Translations under genes and position numbers: made by a program
Part shown: positions 55,636 through 64,000 of the stretch, in pieces
How the letters are laid out: the number at the start of each line of letters is the position of its first letter
Position numbering within the stretch: position 1 is the first letter of the stretch
The notes under the pieces: model-generated
Databases searched by the model: none
What the model saw: only the letters and a program-made list of their open reading frames with translations
What the model was told of the DNA's origin: nothing
Assembly (NCBI GenBank): GCA_019456185.1
Contig: VRUH01000002.1
Span: forward strand, 89,999 to 153,998
DNA from: Candidatus Glassbacteria bacterium
GTDB lineage: Bacteria > Gemmatimonadota > Glassbacteria > GWA2-58-10
Direction: 5' to 3'
DNA: 64,000 bases

Positions 55636-56574
55636 ATGAGTATGCGGCCGAATCTCCACAGTCGAGCACTTACGGCCCGGCTGGCCGGCGGACTGCTGGT
55701 TTTTGCTTTGATGGCGTTTGCCATTCCGGGACAGTGTTACGAAATCAGTCCCGATGACAGCAGTTGGGTGTTTGAAAATCTGCACATGATCAGGATACCC
55801 TCCGGCAGTTTCGTGATGGGTAGCGAGGATAAGCGCGATGACTGGCTGGTTCATTCCAGGCCATTGCGGCGGGTATATGTCGACAGTTTCGAGATCGGGG
55901 CGTACGAGGTTACGCAGGCGCTTTTCGAGAAGGTGATGGGGTTCAACCCGAGCCTGATGAAAGGGGACAGCCGCAGGCCGGTCGACCAGGCGAGCTGGTT
56001 CGACGCCGCCCAGTTCTGTAACCGCCTGAGCGAGCTGGCCGGCTTTATGCCGGCTTACGATATCCGCAACCGAAGCTGCATTTTCAGCCGCAACGGTTTC
56101 CGCCTGCCGACCGAGGCGGAGTGGGAATACGTCTGCCGCGCCGGCAGCGCCAGCCGTTACTATTCGGGGGATGAGGAGGTCGATCTGGAGCGGGTTGGCT
56201 GGTACAAGCTCAACAGTGAGGGCACGACCCATCCTGTCGGCTCCAAGGAACCGAATGCCTGGGGGCTGTTCGACATGCACGGTAACGTGTGGGAATGGTG
56301 CAACGACTGGATGGAGAATTACGAGGAGTTGAAAACCAGAAACCCGCACGGCCCGTCTCTGGGGAATTCGAGAGTCCTGCGCGGCGGGGGATGGCATTTC
56401 AAGGCCGAGGGCTGCCAGGCCGCTTACCGTCAACGCGCCCGGCCCGACTACAAAATCAGCGCGGTGGGCTTCCGAATCGTCCGCGATCCCGCCGGCCGCG
56501 GGCCGCTGGTCGACGGGAAAAAGCGAGTGCCCGGTTACCCGTACAGCGTCAAGGACAAATCCGGGCAGGACTGA
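55636..56574 (+). CDS. Secreted formylglycine-generating-enzyme-like (SUMF1) protein
   Basis: Signal peptide: ARLAGGLLVFALMAFAIPG. The FGE-type domain has MIRIPSGSFVMGSED, YEVTQALFEKVMG, RLPTEAEWEYVCRAG, WGLFDMHGNVWEWCND and RVLRGGGWHFKAEG then ISAVGFRIVR. True FGE uses two Cys near its C-terminus; I do not see that pair here, so protein modification is not proven and a structural role is equally likely. ATG 55636 has GGAG about seven bases upstream. It stands alone between a divergent sigma gene and the convergent Bat operon. Confidence 0.85.
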   Translation: MSMRPNLHSRALTARLAGGLLVFALMAFAIPGQCYEISPDDSSWVFENLHMIRIPSGSFVMGSEDKRDDWLVHSRPLRRVYVDSFEIGAYEVTQALFEKVMGFNPSLMKGDSRRPVDQASWFDAAQFCNRLSELAGFMPAYDIRNRSCIFSRNGFRLPTEAEWEYVCRAGSASRYYSGDEEVDLERVGWYKLNSEGTTHPVGSKEPNAWGLFDMHGNVWEWCNDWMENYEELKTRNPHGPSLGNSRVLRGGGWHFKAEGCQAAYRQRARPDYKISAVGFRIVRDPAGRGPLVDGKKRVPGYPYSVKDKSGQD

Positions 56575-56577
56575 TTA

Positions 56578-57384
56578 TCAGATCACCTCTATCAGCTCCA
56601 ACCTCAGCCATCCGCTGCGCCCGCTGGGCAGGCTGACCAGCGCCCAGTCCCCCCGCTGCTCCCTGACCCGCATCACAGTCCCTTCCGGGATCACCAGTAC
56701 CCGCGTATTGTCTTCGCCCGGACCGCTGAGCGCCTCGACATCGGCCTGCAGCACCACCGCCTCGCTGACATAGGTAAAGCGGTAGATATGTAACCCCAGT
56801 ACCGAACTGTTGACCAGCAGCAGAAACAGTCCCGTCAGAGTCAGCGCCAGTGCGAATTTGCGCTTGCCGCCCACGGCTCCGGTGGCCGCAGTTACAGCGC
56901 CGAGGGTGAAAACCAGCAGGAAAGCGAGCTGGATGATGCTCGCTTCCCGGGTGGTCAGGCTGAATACCAGGCGGGACAACAGGCCGAAAAAGACATTTTC
57001 AGCCTCTTCCTCTTCTCCTTTCGGGCGGGTCAGTTCACCGACAAACTGCAGATTGAACCTGATATCAGGATCACGCGGGTTCAGCCGCGAAGCGCGGTGA
57101 AAATTAACGACCGCCTCGCCCAGCTCTCCGGTTTTGAGCGCGGCGCATCCGGTGTTATAGTACAACTCCGCGCTGGGATCAGCCGCATCGAGCAGCTCGC
57201 GGTAGCCCTTCAGGGCCAGGGCGTAGGCGCCTTCGCTGTATGCCTGGTTCGCTGCACGGAACTGGGCCATCAGCGTGGTCTCGCCCTCATCCTGAGCCGA
57301 TAACTGTGCTGCCGTCAGCAGCAGCAGCAGGGCTACCCGGACCAAGAGTCCCGTCATCCGCGGCTTTACTGTTTTCCTGCTCAT
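56578..57384 (-). CDS. batE: BatE-like TPR/SH3 protein
   Basis: This is the last gene of the Bat (Bacteroides aerotolerance-type) operon. A signal helix is followed by two TPR repeats (ANQAYSEGAYALALKGYREL and YYNTGCAALKTGELGEAVVN), two transmembrane helices (about 150-170 and 178-200) and a C-terminal SH3-like domain (VIPEGTVMRVREQRGDWALV, GRSGWLRLELIEVI). It overlaps batD by four bases (ATGA). A role in envelope stress or surface homeostasis is inferred from the operon. Confidence 0.85.
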   Translation of the reverse strand: MSRKTVKPRMTGLLVRVALLLLLTAAQLSAQDEGETTLMAQFRAANQAYSEGAYALALKGYRELLDAADPSAELYYNTGCAALKTGELGEAVVNFHRASRLNPRDPDIRFNLQFVGELTRPKGEEEEAENVFFGLLSRLVFSLTTREASIIQLAFLLVFTLGAVTAATGAVGGKRKFALALTLTGLFLLLVNSSVLGLHIYRFTYVSEAVVLQADVEALSGPGEDNTRVLVIPEGTVMRVREQRGDWALVSLPSGRSGWLRLELIEVI

Positions 57385-59210
57385 AGTTTCCTGCCCAGGT
57401 TGTTCAGCAGTTTACCGATCCCGGCTTTATATTCTTTGAACGTTTCCAGGTCGCCGGCGGCGCCGGCGGCGAACCGCACGAACGCGAAGTGATCCAGCGC
57501 GGAGCGAAGGTTATCGCGGACCTGCTCATCGATTCCCCGCCCGCTCAACAGGTTGTCGATCTCATCGACAGTCATCCCGGCGGCCTCGACATTCAGCCTG
57601 TCGCCGATATAATTTGTCGCGGCCCGGTTGAGATCGGCGTAAGCGGCGGTTAAATCGCCATTGCGGGCTGAGCGATCGGCGGCCTTGAGCGTCGCCGCGG
57701 CTTTCCTGTCGCTTACCCGGTAGCGGGCATACCCCCGATCGCTCATCAGACGTCCCCGGTGACGGCGATAGAGCAGGGCGCAGCCCACCGCCGCCAGCGG
57801 CAGCAGATGCAGCGGCCAGAACCACGGCTTTGTGTTCAAGGGCTCGGGCGCGGCTCTCAGCGCGCTGCGGACGTTTTCCTTGATGTAATTGATATCCCTG
57901 CCGAGGGCCACCACGCTTTCTCCGCCGGCCCTGTAAGTGAAAGTTTCCTCCTTGCCCGACTCAAGCACCGTAACGGAAAGCTCTCCCGTGGAGACTGTCC
58001 TGTACTGGCCGGCCGAGGGGTCGAAATAGGAGAACTCGAGTCCCTGCCAGTCGTATTGACCGGCCTTACGCGGGACGATAACGTACTTGACCGTCTTTGT
58101 CCCGCGAACCGTCGTGCCGGCGAAGCCCACGCTGACATCGCTGCTGGATTCGTAGACGTCGAAATTATCCAGCCCACTCAGCGACGGCTCGTTGATTGTG
58201 CGCACGTTCCCGCTGCCCTCGACCCGGACGTCGAGCGTCAGCGCATCACCGGCCCTGACCTCGTTTTTGTCCAGCGATGCAGATATTTTGTAGCTGCCCA
58301 CCGCTCCTGCGAAATTTGCGGGACGGCCCGCGGAGGGCAGCGGCTTGATCTTGATTTCCAGCGGATTCGTGGCCAGCTCGACCCGGCGGCCCCTGTCGAA
58401 GAAGTCCCAGATGTTCCTGACGAAATAAGTCAGCCGCGCCGCCGTTATCTTCGCCTTGCCGCTGACTGTGGGAAACAGGGCGTAGCGCAGTTCCTGAACC
58501 CGGTACAGGGCGCCGCCGACTGTCTGGTTCGAGACATTGGCTTCTTTATCGATATCTTCCTTCCAGAAGCCCTCGAACTTGGGTTCCGTGTACTCTGGAT
58601 TCTCGGTCATCCTGATCCGGCTGTAAAAGCCGAACGTGTAAGTCAGCTGCTCGCCGAGGAAAACCTCCTGCTTGTCGGTCCGGCCACGGACAAACACGCC
58701 TCCGTCACCGCTCGTCGGCCTCCTGCCGGGTCGTGCCGAGGATTGCGGCGGCGGCTGCGAGGGCTGTGCCTGCCGCTGTTTGCCTGCTGGCTGCTGCTGC
58801 TGCGCCTGCGGCGCTCCGCCGGCGGAGCGGGTAACCGTGACGGCGACCGTATTTGAGCTGTAAGTTTCGCCATCGACAGCCAGCACGGCCGGACCCAGCT
58901 CGAAAGTCCCCTCCTGAGCGGCCAGGATGGTGTAAGCGATACTTTTGGTCGCGTTGATCCGCCCGTTGACTATCGAGATCTGGCTGGACTGACTGCTGCC
59001 GACCACGCGGAACTGGTCGAGGCCCTGGATCCGGGGATCGGGTAAATTATTCAGCGCTCCGGATACGGTAACGGTCAGACGGAACTGTCCGTTAAGCTCC
59101 ACCGTGGACGGCCGGGCCTGGATGCTGACCTGCACGTCCTGGGCCGCGGCGTGGCCTAACGGGATCAGCAAGCAGATCAGGGCAACTGTAATTTTACGCA
59201 GCCGGACCAT
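57381..59210 (-). CDS. batD: BatD protein
   Basis: Signal peptide to about AAAQ. The large periplasmic part consists of repeated Ig-like strands (QARPSTVELNGQFRLTVTVS, LDKNEVRAGDALTLDVRVEG), with a Gln/Pro-rich linker near residues 136-165. One transmembrane helix follows (FWPLHLLPLAAVGCALLY) with a cytoplasmic tail of about 115 residues. The 609-residue length and place match BatD. Its start overlaps the stop of batC by one base (TAATG). Confidence 0.87.
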   Translation of the reverse strand: MVRLRKITVALICLLIPLGHAAAQDVQVSIQARPSTVELNGQFRLTVTVSGALNNLPDPRIQGLDQFRVVGSSQSSQISIVNGRINATKSIAYTILAAQEGTFELGPAVLAVDGETYSSNTVAVTVTRSAGGAPQAQQQQPAGKQRQAQPSQPPPQSSARPGRRPTSGDGGVFVRGRTDKQEVFLGEQLTYTFGFYSRIRMTENPEYTEPKFEGFWKEDIDKEANVSNQTVGGALYRVQELRYALFPTVSGKAKITAARLTYFVRNIWDFFDRGRRVELATNPLEIKIKPLPSAGRPANFAGAVGSYKISASLDKNEVRAGDALTLDVRVEGSGNVRTINEPSLSGLDNFDVYESSSDVSVGFAGTTVRGTKTVKYVIVPRKAGQYDWQGLEFSYFDPSAGQYRTVSTGELSVTVLESGKEETFTYRAGGESVVALGRDINYIKENVRSALRAAPEPLNTKPWFWPLHLLPLAAVGCALLYRRHRGRLMSDRGYARYRVSDRKAAATLKAADRSARNGDLTAAYADLNRAATNYIGDRLNVEAAGMTVDEIDNLLSGRGIDEQVRDNLRSALDHFAFVRFAAGAAGDLETFKEYKAGIGKLLNNLGRKL

Positions 59211-59995
59211 TACCAGTCGCGTCCTTTCGAGCCTGTTGCCTGGCTCTTCTTTTTCTTTTCCTGTTCCTCGCGGGCTTCCTGTTCCATCTGCATCAGCGCC
59301 TGAAGGATTTTCTCGGCTTCCTCTTCACTCATTTCCCCGGGAGGGGGCTGCTGTTCCTGCCGGTCTTCCCCCGCCTGCTGACGGGGCTGCTGTTGCTCCT
59401 GTTGTTGCTGTTGCGGGTCCTGCTGTTGCCGGTCCTGCTGCTTATCCTGCTGATTCTGCTGCTGATCCTGCTGATCCCGGTTCTCGTCTTTGTCCTGCCG
59501 GTCCTGCTGTTGCTGCTGCTCCTGCTGTTGGATCAGCCTCTTGGTCAGCTCGAAATTGTACTTGGCGTCCTCGTCGGCGGGGTCGCTGATAATCGATTGC
59601 TTAAACGCTTCCAGCGCCTTGGAGAGGAACTCCTGGTTGCCCGACTCCTGGCCCATCTTGAACAGGGAATTGCCCATGTTGTAAATTGCGCGCGGGGAGA
59701 GCGAAGTTGAATCCTGCTGCAGAATCCTGCCGAACTGGCCGGCGGCATCCTGATATCTTCCAAGCTGATAGAGAGTGTTGCCCAGATTGTAGGCCAGGGT
59801 GTCGGAATCCGGGTTGCGGGTCTGGGCCTCCTGGTAGAGCTGCAGGGCTTGTTCGTAGTTTTCCTGACGGTACTCCCGTTCGGCTTTCTCCGGCAGTCCG
59901 CGCAGCATGTCCTGCCAGCCGGCCGCGCAGAAAAGCATGAACAGCCCGGCGCAAACCGGCAGGGCCGCCATTCTCCGTATGCTCGTATCGATCAT
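59210..59995 (-). CDS. batC: BatC-like TPR protein with Gln/Asp-rich tail
   Basis: A short hydrophobic N-terminus is followed by TPR repeats (EREYRQENYEQALQLYQEAQ; LAYNLGNTLYQLGRYQDAAG; AIYNMGNSLFKMGQ). Then a low-complexity region of about 75 residues, mainly Gln, Asp and Lys (about 158-235), and a charged helix follow. Such tails are common in BatC. It overlaps batB by four bases. Function is as part of the Bat complex. Confidence 0.85.
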   Translation of the reverse strand: MIDTSIRRMAALPVCAGLFMLFCAAGWQDMLRGLPEKAEREYRQENYEQALQLYQEAQTRNPDSDTLAYNLGNTLYQLGRYQDAAGQFGRILQQDSTSLSPRAIYNMGNSLFKMGQESGNQEFLSKALEAFKQSIISDPADEDAKYNFELTKRLIQQQEQQQQQDRQDKDENRDQQDQQQNQQDKQQDRQQQDPQQQQQEQQQPRQQAGEDRQEQQPPPGEMSEEEAEKILQALMQMEQEAREEQEKKKKSQATGSKGRDW

Positions 59996-61026
59996 ATTTC
60001 ACCGCCCTCCTGCTCATCGCCGCGCCTGCGCCGCCCGGTTTCGATAACCATTACCTCCAGCGCCATCAGCAGCAGCGCCGCGCCGAGGAACCACTGGTAA
60101 CGGTCCTTGTAGAGCGTAAATTCCTTCGATTCGAGCTGCCTTTTTTCCAGCCGGTTGATATCCTCGAAAATCCGCTCAAGCTCGATAGCGCTTCGTCCCG
60201 CGCGGTAGTATTCGCCCCCTCCGGCGTGGGCCAGTTCAGCCAGCAGTTGTTCGCCCAGACGGGTCATCACCACCTCACCCCGCTCGTCGCGCTTGTAATC
60301 GGTAACTTCACCCCGCTCGTCCCTGACCGGAATCGGGACCCCGTCGGGCGTGCCGATTCCGATGGCGTAGAGCCGCACACCCTGCTCGCGGATGCCGGCC
60401 GCGGCGGCCAGCGCATCGCCCTCCAGCTCCTCGCCGTCGGTGATCAGGATCATCACCCTGTACTCGCGCTCCTTGGCATCGAACGCGCTGCCGCCCACTT
60501 CCAGCGCGCGGGCCAGGTTGGTGCCCGGCTCGGAGATAATCTCCGTATCGACCCCGTCGAGGAACAACCGTACGGCCGAGTAATCCGTGGTCAGCGGACA
60601 GAGCACGAACGCGTCGCCCGCGAACGGCACCAGGCTCACCCGGTCACCCTGCATCCGGTCCAGCAGACTGGAGATTTCGAACCGGGCCCGGCTGAGACGG
60701 TCGGGCTGGATATCATCGGCCAGCATGCTCAAGGAGGTGTCGAGCAGGAACACCAGGTCCCGTCCCTCGCGCTGGAGTATCACCGCCTCCTTGCCGTACT
60801 GCGGGCGGGCCAGGGCCACGATCAGCATCGCCAGCGCGCCCAGCAGCAGCATGGTCCGCACAGCCCGTCCTCCGGGCAGAAGGGGCCTGGCCAGCCGGGC
60901 CACCAGTTTCCGGCCGGCGAACCGCTCCAGCAGGGCTCGCTTGCGGCGGGCGGTAAACCAGAACAGCACAGCCGAGGCCGGTACAAGCCAGAGGAGGTGC
61001 AACATCTGCGGATCGTCGAATCTCAT
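59992..61026 (-). CDS. batB: BatB: membrane protein with von Willebrand A domain
   Basis: Two N-terminal transmembrane helices (about 8-25 and 58-73) are followed by a VWA domain with the MIDAS DTSLSMLADD, then TDYSAVRLFLDG and ILITDGEELEGD, and a C-terminal helix (about 310-330). It lies 10 bases downstream of batA and overlaps batC. VWA proteins bind partners through Mg2+; partner unknown. Confidence 0.9.
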   Translation of the reverse strand: MRFDDPQMLHLLWLVPASAVLFWFTARRKRALLERFAGRKLVARLARPLLPGGRAVRTMLLLGALAMLIVALARPQYGKEAVILQREGRDLVFLLDTSLSMLADDIQPDRLSRARFEISSLLDRMQGDRVSLVPFAGDAFVLCPLTTDYSAVRLFLDGVDTEIISEPGTNLARALEVGGSAFDAKEREYRVMILITDGEELEGDALAAAAGIREQGVRLYAIGIGTPDGVPIPVRDERGEVTDYKRDERGEVVMTRLGEQLLAELAHAGGGEYYRAGRSAIELERIFEDINRLEKRQLESKEFTLYKDRYQWFLGAALLLMALEVMVIETGRRRRGDEQEGGEI

Positions 61027-61036
61027 CCAAATCAGC

Positions 61037-62035
61037 TCACGGCAAAGTTTTCAGCACTGTCGAACCCAATACCAGCTCCAGCGCGAACAGGGCCAGCCCG
61101 GGGAGCAGAAACAGGCTGAACAACTCGCTGTAGCGGGTGTATTCCCGCACGTCGATCTCGGTTTTTTCCAGCGAGTCGATTTCCCGGTAAATCCGCTGGA
61201 GCTCGGCGGCGTCGGTGGCCCGGTAATACTGTCCGCCGGTGATTTCCGAGATCCGGGTCAGCGTCTGCTCGTCGATCTCCACTTTCTGGTCCACGTAGCG
61301 CACCCGTCCGAACTGGTCGCGTACCGGTACCCGCGCGGTCCCGCGGGTGCCGACACCGATAGTGTAAACTTTCACATCCTTGGCCTTGGCCACCTGGGCG
61401 GCTGTCAGCGGATCGATTTCACCGCGGTTGTTGATCCCATCGGTCAGCAGGACGATTATCCTGCTGCGGGCCTTGCTGTCGCGAAGGCGGTTGACGCTGC
61501 TGGCCAGGGCCACTCCGATCGCGGTCCCGTCCTCGATCGAACCGATCTCCAGGCGTTCCACCTGCGAGGCCAGCACCCGGTAATCGAGAGTGGGCGGGCA
61601 GCGGGTAAAAGCTTTGGCTGCGAACGCCACCAGCCCGATCCGGTCGTGACGGCGGCGGCCGATAAAATCGCCGACCACCTCGCGGGCCACATCAAGACGG
61701 TTGCTGCCGGGATTGAGATCCTCGGCAAGCATGCTGGTCGACACGTCCATGGTCAGCACGATATCCACGCCCTCGCTGGTAACGTCCTCGAAAGTTACGC
61801 CGCTGCGGGGGCGGGCCAGGGCGATTACCAGCAGGGCCAGGGCGAAGATGCGCAGCGCAAACGGCAGATGGCTCTTGATCCGCGCCCAGCGGCCGTTGAC
61901 AGCGGCCAGGGTGTCCAGGTCGGAATAGCGGATAGTCCTCCGCCGCTGGAGATTCCAGTTGCGGTAAGCCCAGCCCAGCAGGGGAAGCAGCAGGAGCAGC
62001 GCGAGCAGCCACGGGTCGGCGAACTGGAAATTCAT
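61037..62035 (-). CDS. batA: BatA: membrane protein with von Willebrand A domain
   Basis: The topology is the same as BatB: helices at about 8-23 and 59-73, VWA MIDAS DVSTSMLAED, TAIGVALASSVNRL and LLTDGINNRGE, and a C-terminal helix. BatA and BatB are paralogues. The start overlaps the previous gene's stop by four bases (ATGA). A MoxR ATPase, DUF58 protein and the rest of the usual operon are not within the window; they may lie beyond the right edge. Confidence 0.9.
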   Translation of the reverse strand: MNFQFADPWLLALLLLLPLLGWAYRNWNLQRRRTIRYSDLDTLAAVNGRWARIKSHLPFALRIFALALLVIALARPRSGVTFEDVTSEGVDIVLTMDVSTSMLAEDLNPGSNRLDVAREVVGDFIGRRRHDRIGLVAFAAKAFTRCPPTLDYRVLASQVERLEIGSIEDGTAIGVALASSVNRLRDSKARSRIIVLLTDGINNRGEIDPLTAAQVAKAKDVKVYTIGVGTRGTARVPVRDQFGRVRYVDQKVEIDEQTLTRISEITGGQYYRATDAAELQRIYREIDSLEKTEIDVREYTRYSELFSLFLLPGLALFALELVLGSTVLKTLP

Positions 62036-63090
62036 CGCTCACCCCCTTCTCCACCCCCGGCTACCACGGCTGTCTCAGCCGATTCGCCGAGTGGGGTTCC
62101 GGAGTTTTCCCGAGACGGCTGCTGTACTTCCGCGGGACGGGAGTTCTCGATTATCTCGTACGCCTTGTTGAACGTGGAATTAATCTCAACGATAACCGGC
62201 TTGTACTTGGCGAACTTTACCAGATCGCAGGAATCCAGGAATTCCCCGATCAGTTCACAGAAAGCCCTGTCGATATCCCGCCGCCGGTTCAGTTCGTCCA
62301 TCAGCTCCCAGCTGGTCATCTCCAGCACGTCGACTCCGAAACGCGCTCCGAGATAATGGCGCACCGCTTCCGAAACCAGGATGTGGAACTGCTTGATTTC
62401 ACCCTTTTCGATCAGTCCCAGCGATTTGATCCTGTCCAGCTCATCCAGCGCGATCAAGTGGGCCGGGCGAACCGGTCCGGAGGGCTGTATCCGGCCACGC
62501 AGCCTCTGGGCGCGCCGCTTTAGATACCGTCTCCACAGCATCCCGAGCAGTGCCAACGCCGCCAGTGCCGCCAGCGCCGCCAGCGCGATCCGTTTCCAGA
62601 GACGGGTCGCGTCCACAATGTCACGGATCGGCCTTATTTCTGCATTGAGCGTATCCTGGACCAGCGAGATGAAATCCACCGGCTGCGCTACGGACCAGAG
62701 CGTATCCACCGCTCCATCGGCCTTAATCACCGCAAATGGCAGCGGCGGGATTTGGAGACTGCCGGTCTCGAAGGAGGTCAGCGTGAAACTGCGGCGGGTC
62801 ATCGTGGCGCTGCCATCGCCCGGAATTTGCTCGACAGGCAGTTCGGCCAGAATTTCGAAATTTTCCAGCTGAGATTCGAGATCGGGAAAGCGGACAGTTT
62901 CCCCGTCACCGGAATGGATCGTGAGGGTAAGGGTAAGCCGGTCGCCGATCCTGGCGCGGGCAGTATCCAGGCGCGCATTGACCTGCGAGGTTCCACCGGC
63001 GGGATGCACTGTCAGCACGACCGCCAACAGACAGACCGCGGGAGTGAAAGTGTTCGATATGCTCGATATGCTGCGAATCGGGTTTGTCAT
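62032..63090 (-). CDS. Bat-operon membrane protein of the DUF4381 type
   Basis: Signal peptide (AVCLLAVVLTVHPAGG), a BatD-like Ig domain (LTLTIHSGDGETVRFPDLES), one transmembrane helix (ALAALAALAALALLGMLW) and a cytoplasmic helical domain with HYLGARFGVDVLEMTSWELM. Such proteins sit between MoxR/DUF58 and BatA in many genomes. Length 352. GGGAAA directly precedes ATG 63090. Confidence 0.75.
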   Translation of the reverse strand: MTNPIRSISSISNTFTPAVCLLAVVLTVHPAGGTSQVNARLDTARARIGDRLTLTLTIHSGDGETVRFPDLESQLENFEILAELPVEQIPGDGSATMTRRSFTLTSFETGSLQIPPLPFAVIKADGAVDTLWSVAQPVDFISLVQDTLNAEIRPIRDIVDATRLWKRIALAALAALAALALLGMLWRRYLKRRAQRLRGRIQPSGPVRPAHLIALDELDRIKSLGLIEKGEIKQFHILVSEAVRHYLGARFGVDVLEMTSWELMDELNRRRDIDRAFCELIGEFLDSCDLVKFAKYKPVIVEINSTFNKAYEIIENSRPAEVQQPSRENSGTPLGESAETAVVAGGGEGGER

Positions 63091-63126
63091 TTTCCCAGTG
63101 CGCCGGCATCTCCCCTGCCCACCGCC

Positions 63127-64000
63127 TCACTCAACTACGTGTCTCACCGGGATATCCGCCACGTCTTTAAAAGTCGAGTTCAGCGGTTCAAGCTTTCTGG
63201 GGGACGCCAAAAAGTCGATATTACGTACGTTGTCCCGGACGTAAACTTCGGTTTCCGCAAAATATCCAACCAGCATGTCGACCAGCAGGCTGTCGCCGTT
63301 CATCAGCACCAGCCTGACCTGCGGAGATTCAAATCCCCGGTCTCCGCCAGCGGGCAATACTTTCGATCCTTTTAAAGTGTCCGCATGGCTAAGCAGCTGC
63401 TCGACAAACTGATATTTGGCCCTGGCCTGCCGGGGGGCGATCAACCGCCACAGCGTGTCGTTTTCAGCCGTCAGCACCAGTGAATCGAGCGGGTTGGCAA
63501 GGGAGATAAAAGTAACCTCCGAAGGGATGAAATCGACGATTTGCAGCGTTCGCATGCTATCGGGGACAAACTTGTCCACCCGCTCGATCAGCCAGGAATC
63601 GATCAACAGCAAATGGCCGGGATAGATCGATGAGCTGGCCCAGCGCAGATAATCCTGATCCGATACAGTGCGGCCCAGACGTACGACAGAAGTGTCACCG
63701 TTCTCGGCAACGAGCCTGAGTGTCCGTACCGGGCGGTTCAGACCCGTTTCCTGCCTCCGTACACTGCCAGCCGGCAGGAATTCACGGACCTGATCACTGT
63801 AGAGTTCACCGAGGCGAAGATTGAGCTTGAGCTTATCCGCTAAAACAGACCCCCCGGCGGTGTCGATCCGCCAGCGGTCACGGCCGTCAGCGCGATAACA
63901 GCGGAATACGCTCCGTCCGCCGGATTCCACCTCGATCCCCACGGTGCGGTAGGGCTGCACACCGGTCAGGGACTTACCCCTGACCAGGAACCCGTTGACA
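63127..64000 (-). CDS. DUF4340-domain protein, partial
   Basis: The frame is open through base 64000, so the N-terminal part is cut. About 290 residues remain: two repeats of a beta-rich module (WRIDTAGGSVLADKLKLNLR ... DTLWRLIAPRQARAKYQFVE) typical of DUF4340 proteins. Such proteins often follow ABC-transporter subunits of the GldA/GldG type. That partner, if any, lies outside. A GTG at 63960 is not the true start. Confidence 0.75.
   Translation of the reverse strand, partial: VNGFLVRGKSLTGVQPYRTVGIEVESGGRSVFRCYRADGRDRWRIDTAGGSVLADKLKLNLRLGELYSDQVREFLPAGSVRRQETGLNRPVRTLRLVAENGDTSVVRLGRTVSDQDYLRWASSSIYPGHLLLIDSWLIERVDKFVPDSMRTLQIVDFIPSEVTFISLANPLDSLVLTAENDTLWRLIAPRQARAKYQFVEQLLSHADTLKGSKVLPAGGDRGFESPQVRLVLMNGDSLLVDMLVGYFAETEVYVRDNVRNIDFLASPRKLEPLNSTFKDVADIPVRHVVE

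Overview
The window is a dense, GC-rich (about 60% by eye) chromosomal segment from a diderm, LPS-making bacterium, most likely an uncultivated lineage of the FCB group (Zixibacteria-, Glassbacteria- or Latescibacteria-like). The case rests on complete Kdo and Lpt genes, a BatABCDE aerotolerance-type operon, bactofilin next to ParAB, siroheme-decarboxylase-type heme genes and two ECF sigma factors. This placement is inferred from gene content; I cannot run a phylogeny. Start codons are diverse: TTG and GTG are common, and two adjacent genes appear to use ATC and CTG. I see no rRNA, tRNA, CRISPR array, prophage or intact transposon.

Layout. 1-4030: the end of the ATP synthase operon (atpD, atpC), then convergent bactofilin, M23 peptidase, parB and parA. 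4031-4544: a non-coding stretch with strong inverted repeats and what looks like a decayed response-regulator fragment. 4545-12635: mnmA, a prenyl-synthase-like gene of unknown function and alaS are translationally coupled. They are separated from recX-recA by an AT-rich island holding one SEFIR-domain gene. 12636-14985: a small membrane protein, an ECF sigma/anti-sigma pair, and several short GC-rich palindromes, some of which form terminators. 14986-29660: a DAACS transporter, then a long minus-strand array kdsB-pyrG-kdsA-kdsC-kdsD-lptC-lptA-lptB-rpoN-hpf-hprK-ptsH-ptsI. This is the same deep order as the proteobacterial kds-lpt-rpoN-hpf-pts cluster, with HPr kinase and a full EI/HPr pair but no EII.

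29804-43613: an IspH-UbiA fusion, a cytidylate-kinase-like protein, and a minus-strand run of aroB, KaiC-like ATPase, GH43 protein and PAS histidine kinase. These are followed by an MBL hydrolase, an HDOD protein, a metallophosphoesterase, a beta-barrel protein with a bactofilin-like N-terminal domain, and an unknown membrane protein. 43877-50065: plus-strand NhaC antiporter, S55 (SpoIVB-like) protein and a secreted beta-propeller protein. 50173-55401: ECF sigma, hemB, ahbA, ahbB, hemL and a SpoIID-like lipoprotein, with 1-7 base overlaps in the hem genes. 55636-64000: a secreted formylglycine-generating-enzyme-like protein, then batE, D, C, B, A (listed from low to high coordinate), a BatA-neighbour protein and a DUF4340 protein cut by the window edge.

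Most of the window is core envelope, cell-cycle, heme and carbon-regulation machinery. The clearest accessory feature is the SEFIR gene island. The least explained items are the prenyl-synthase-like protein, the structured non-coding block near 4.3 kb, the reversed S55 module and the IspH-UbiA fusion.
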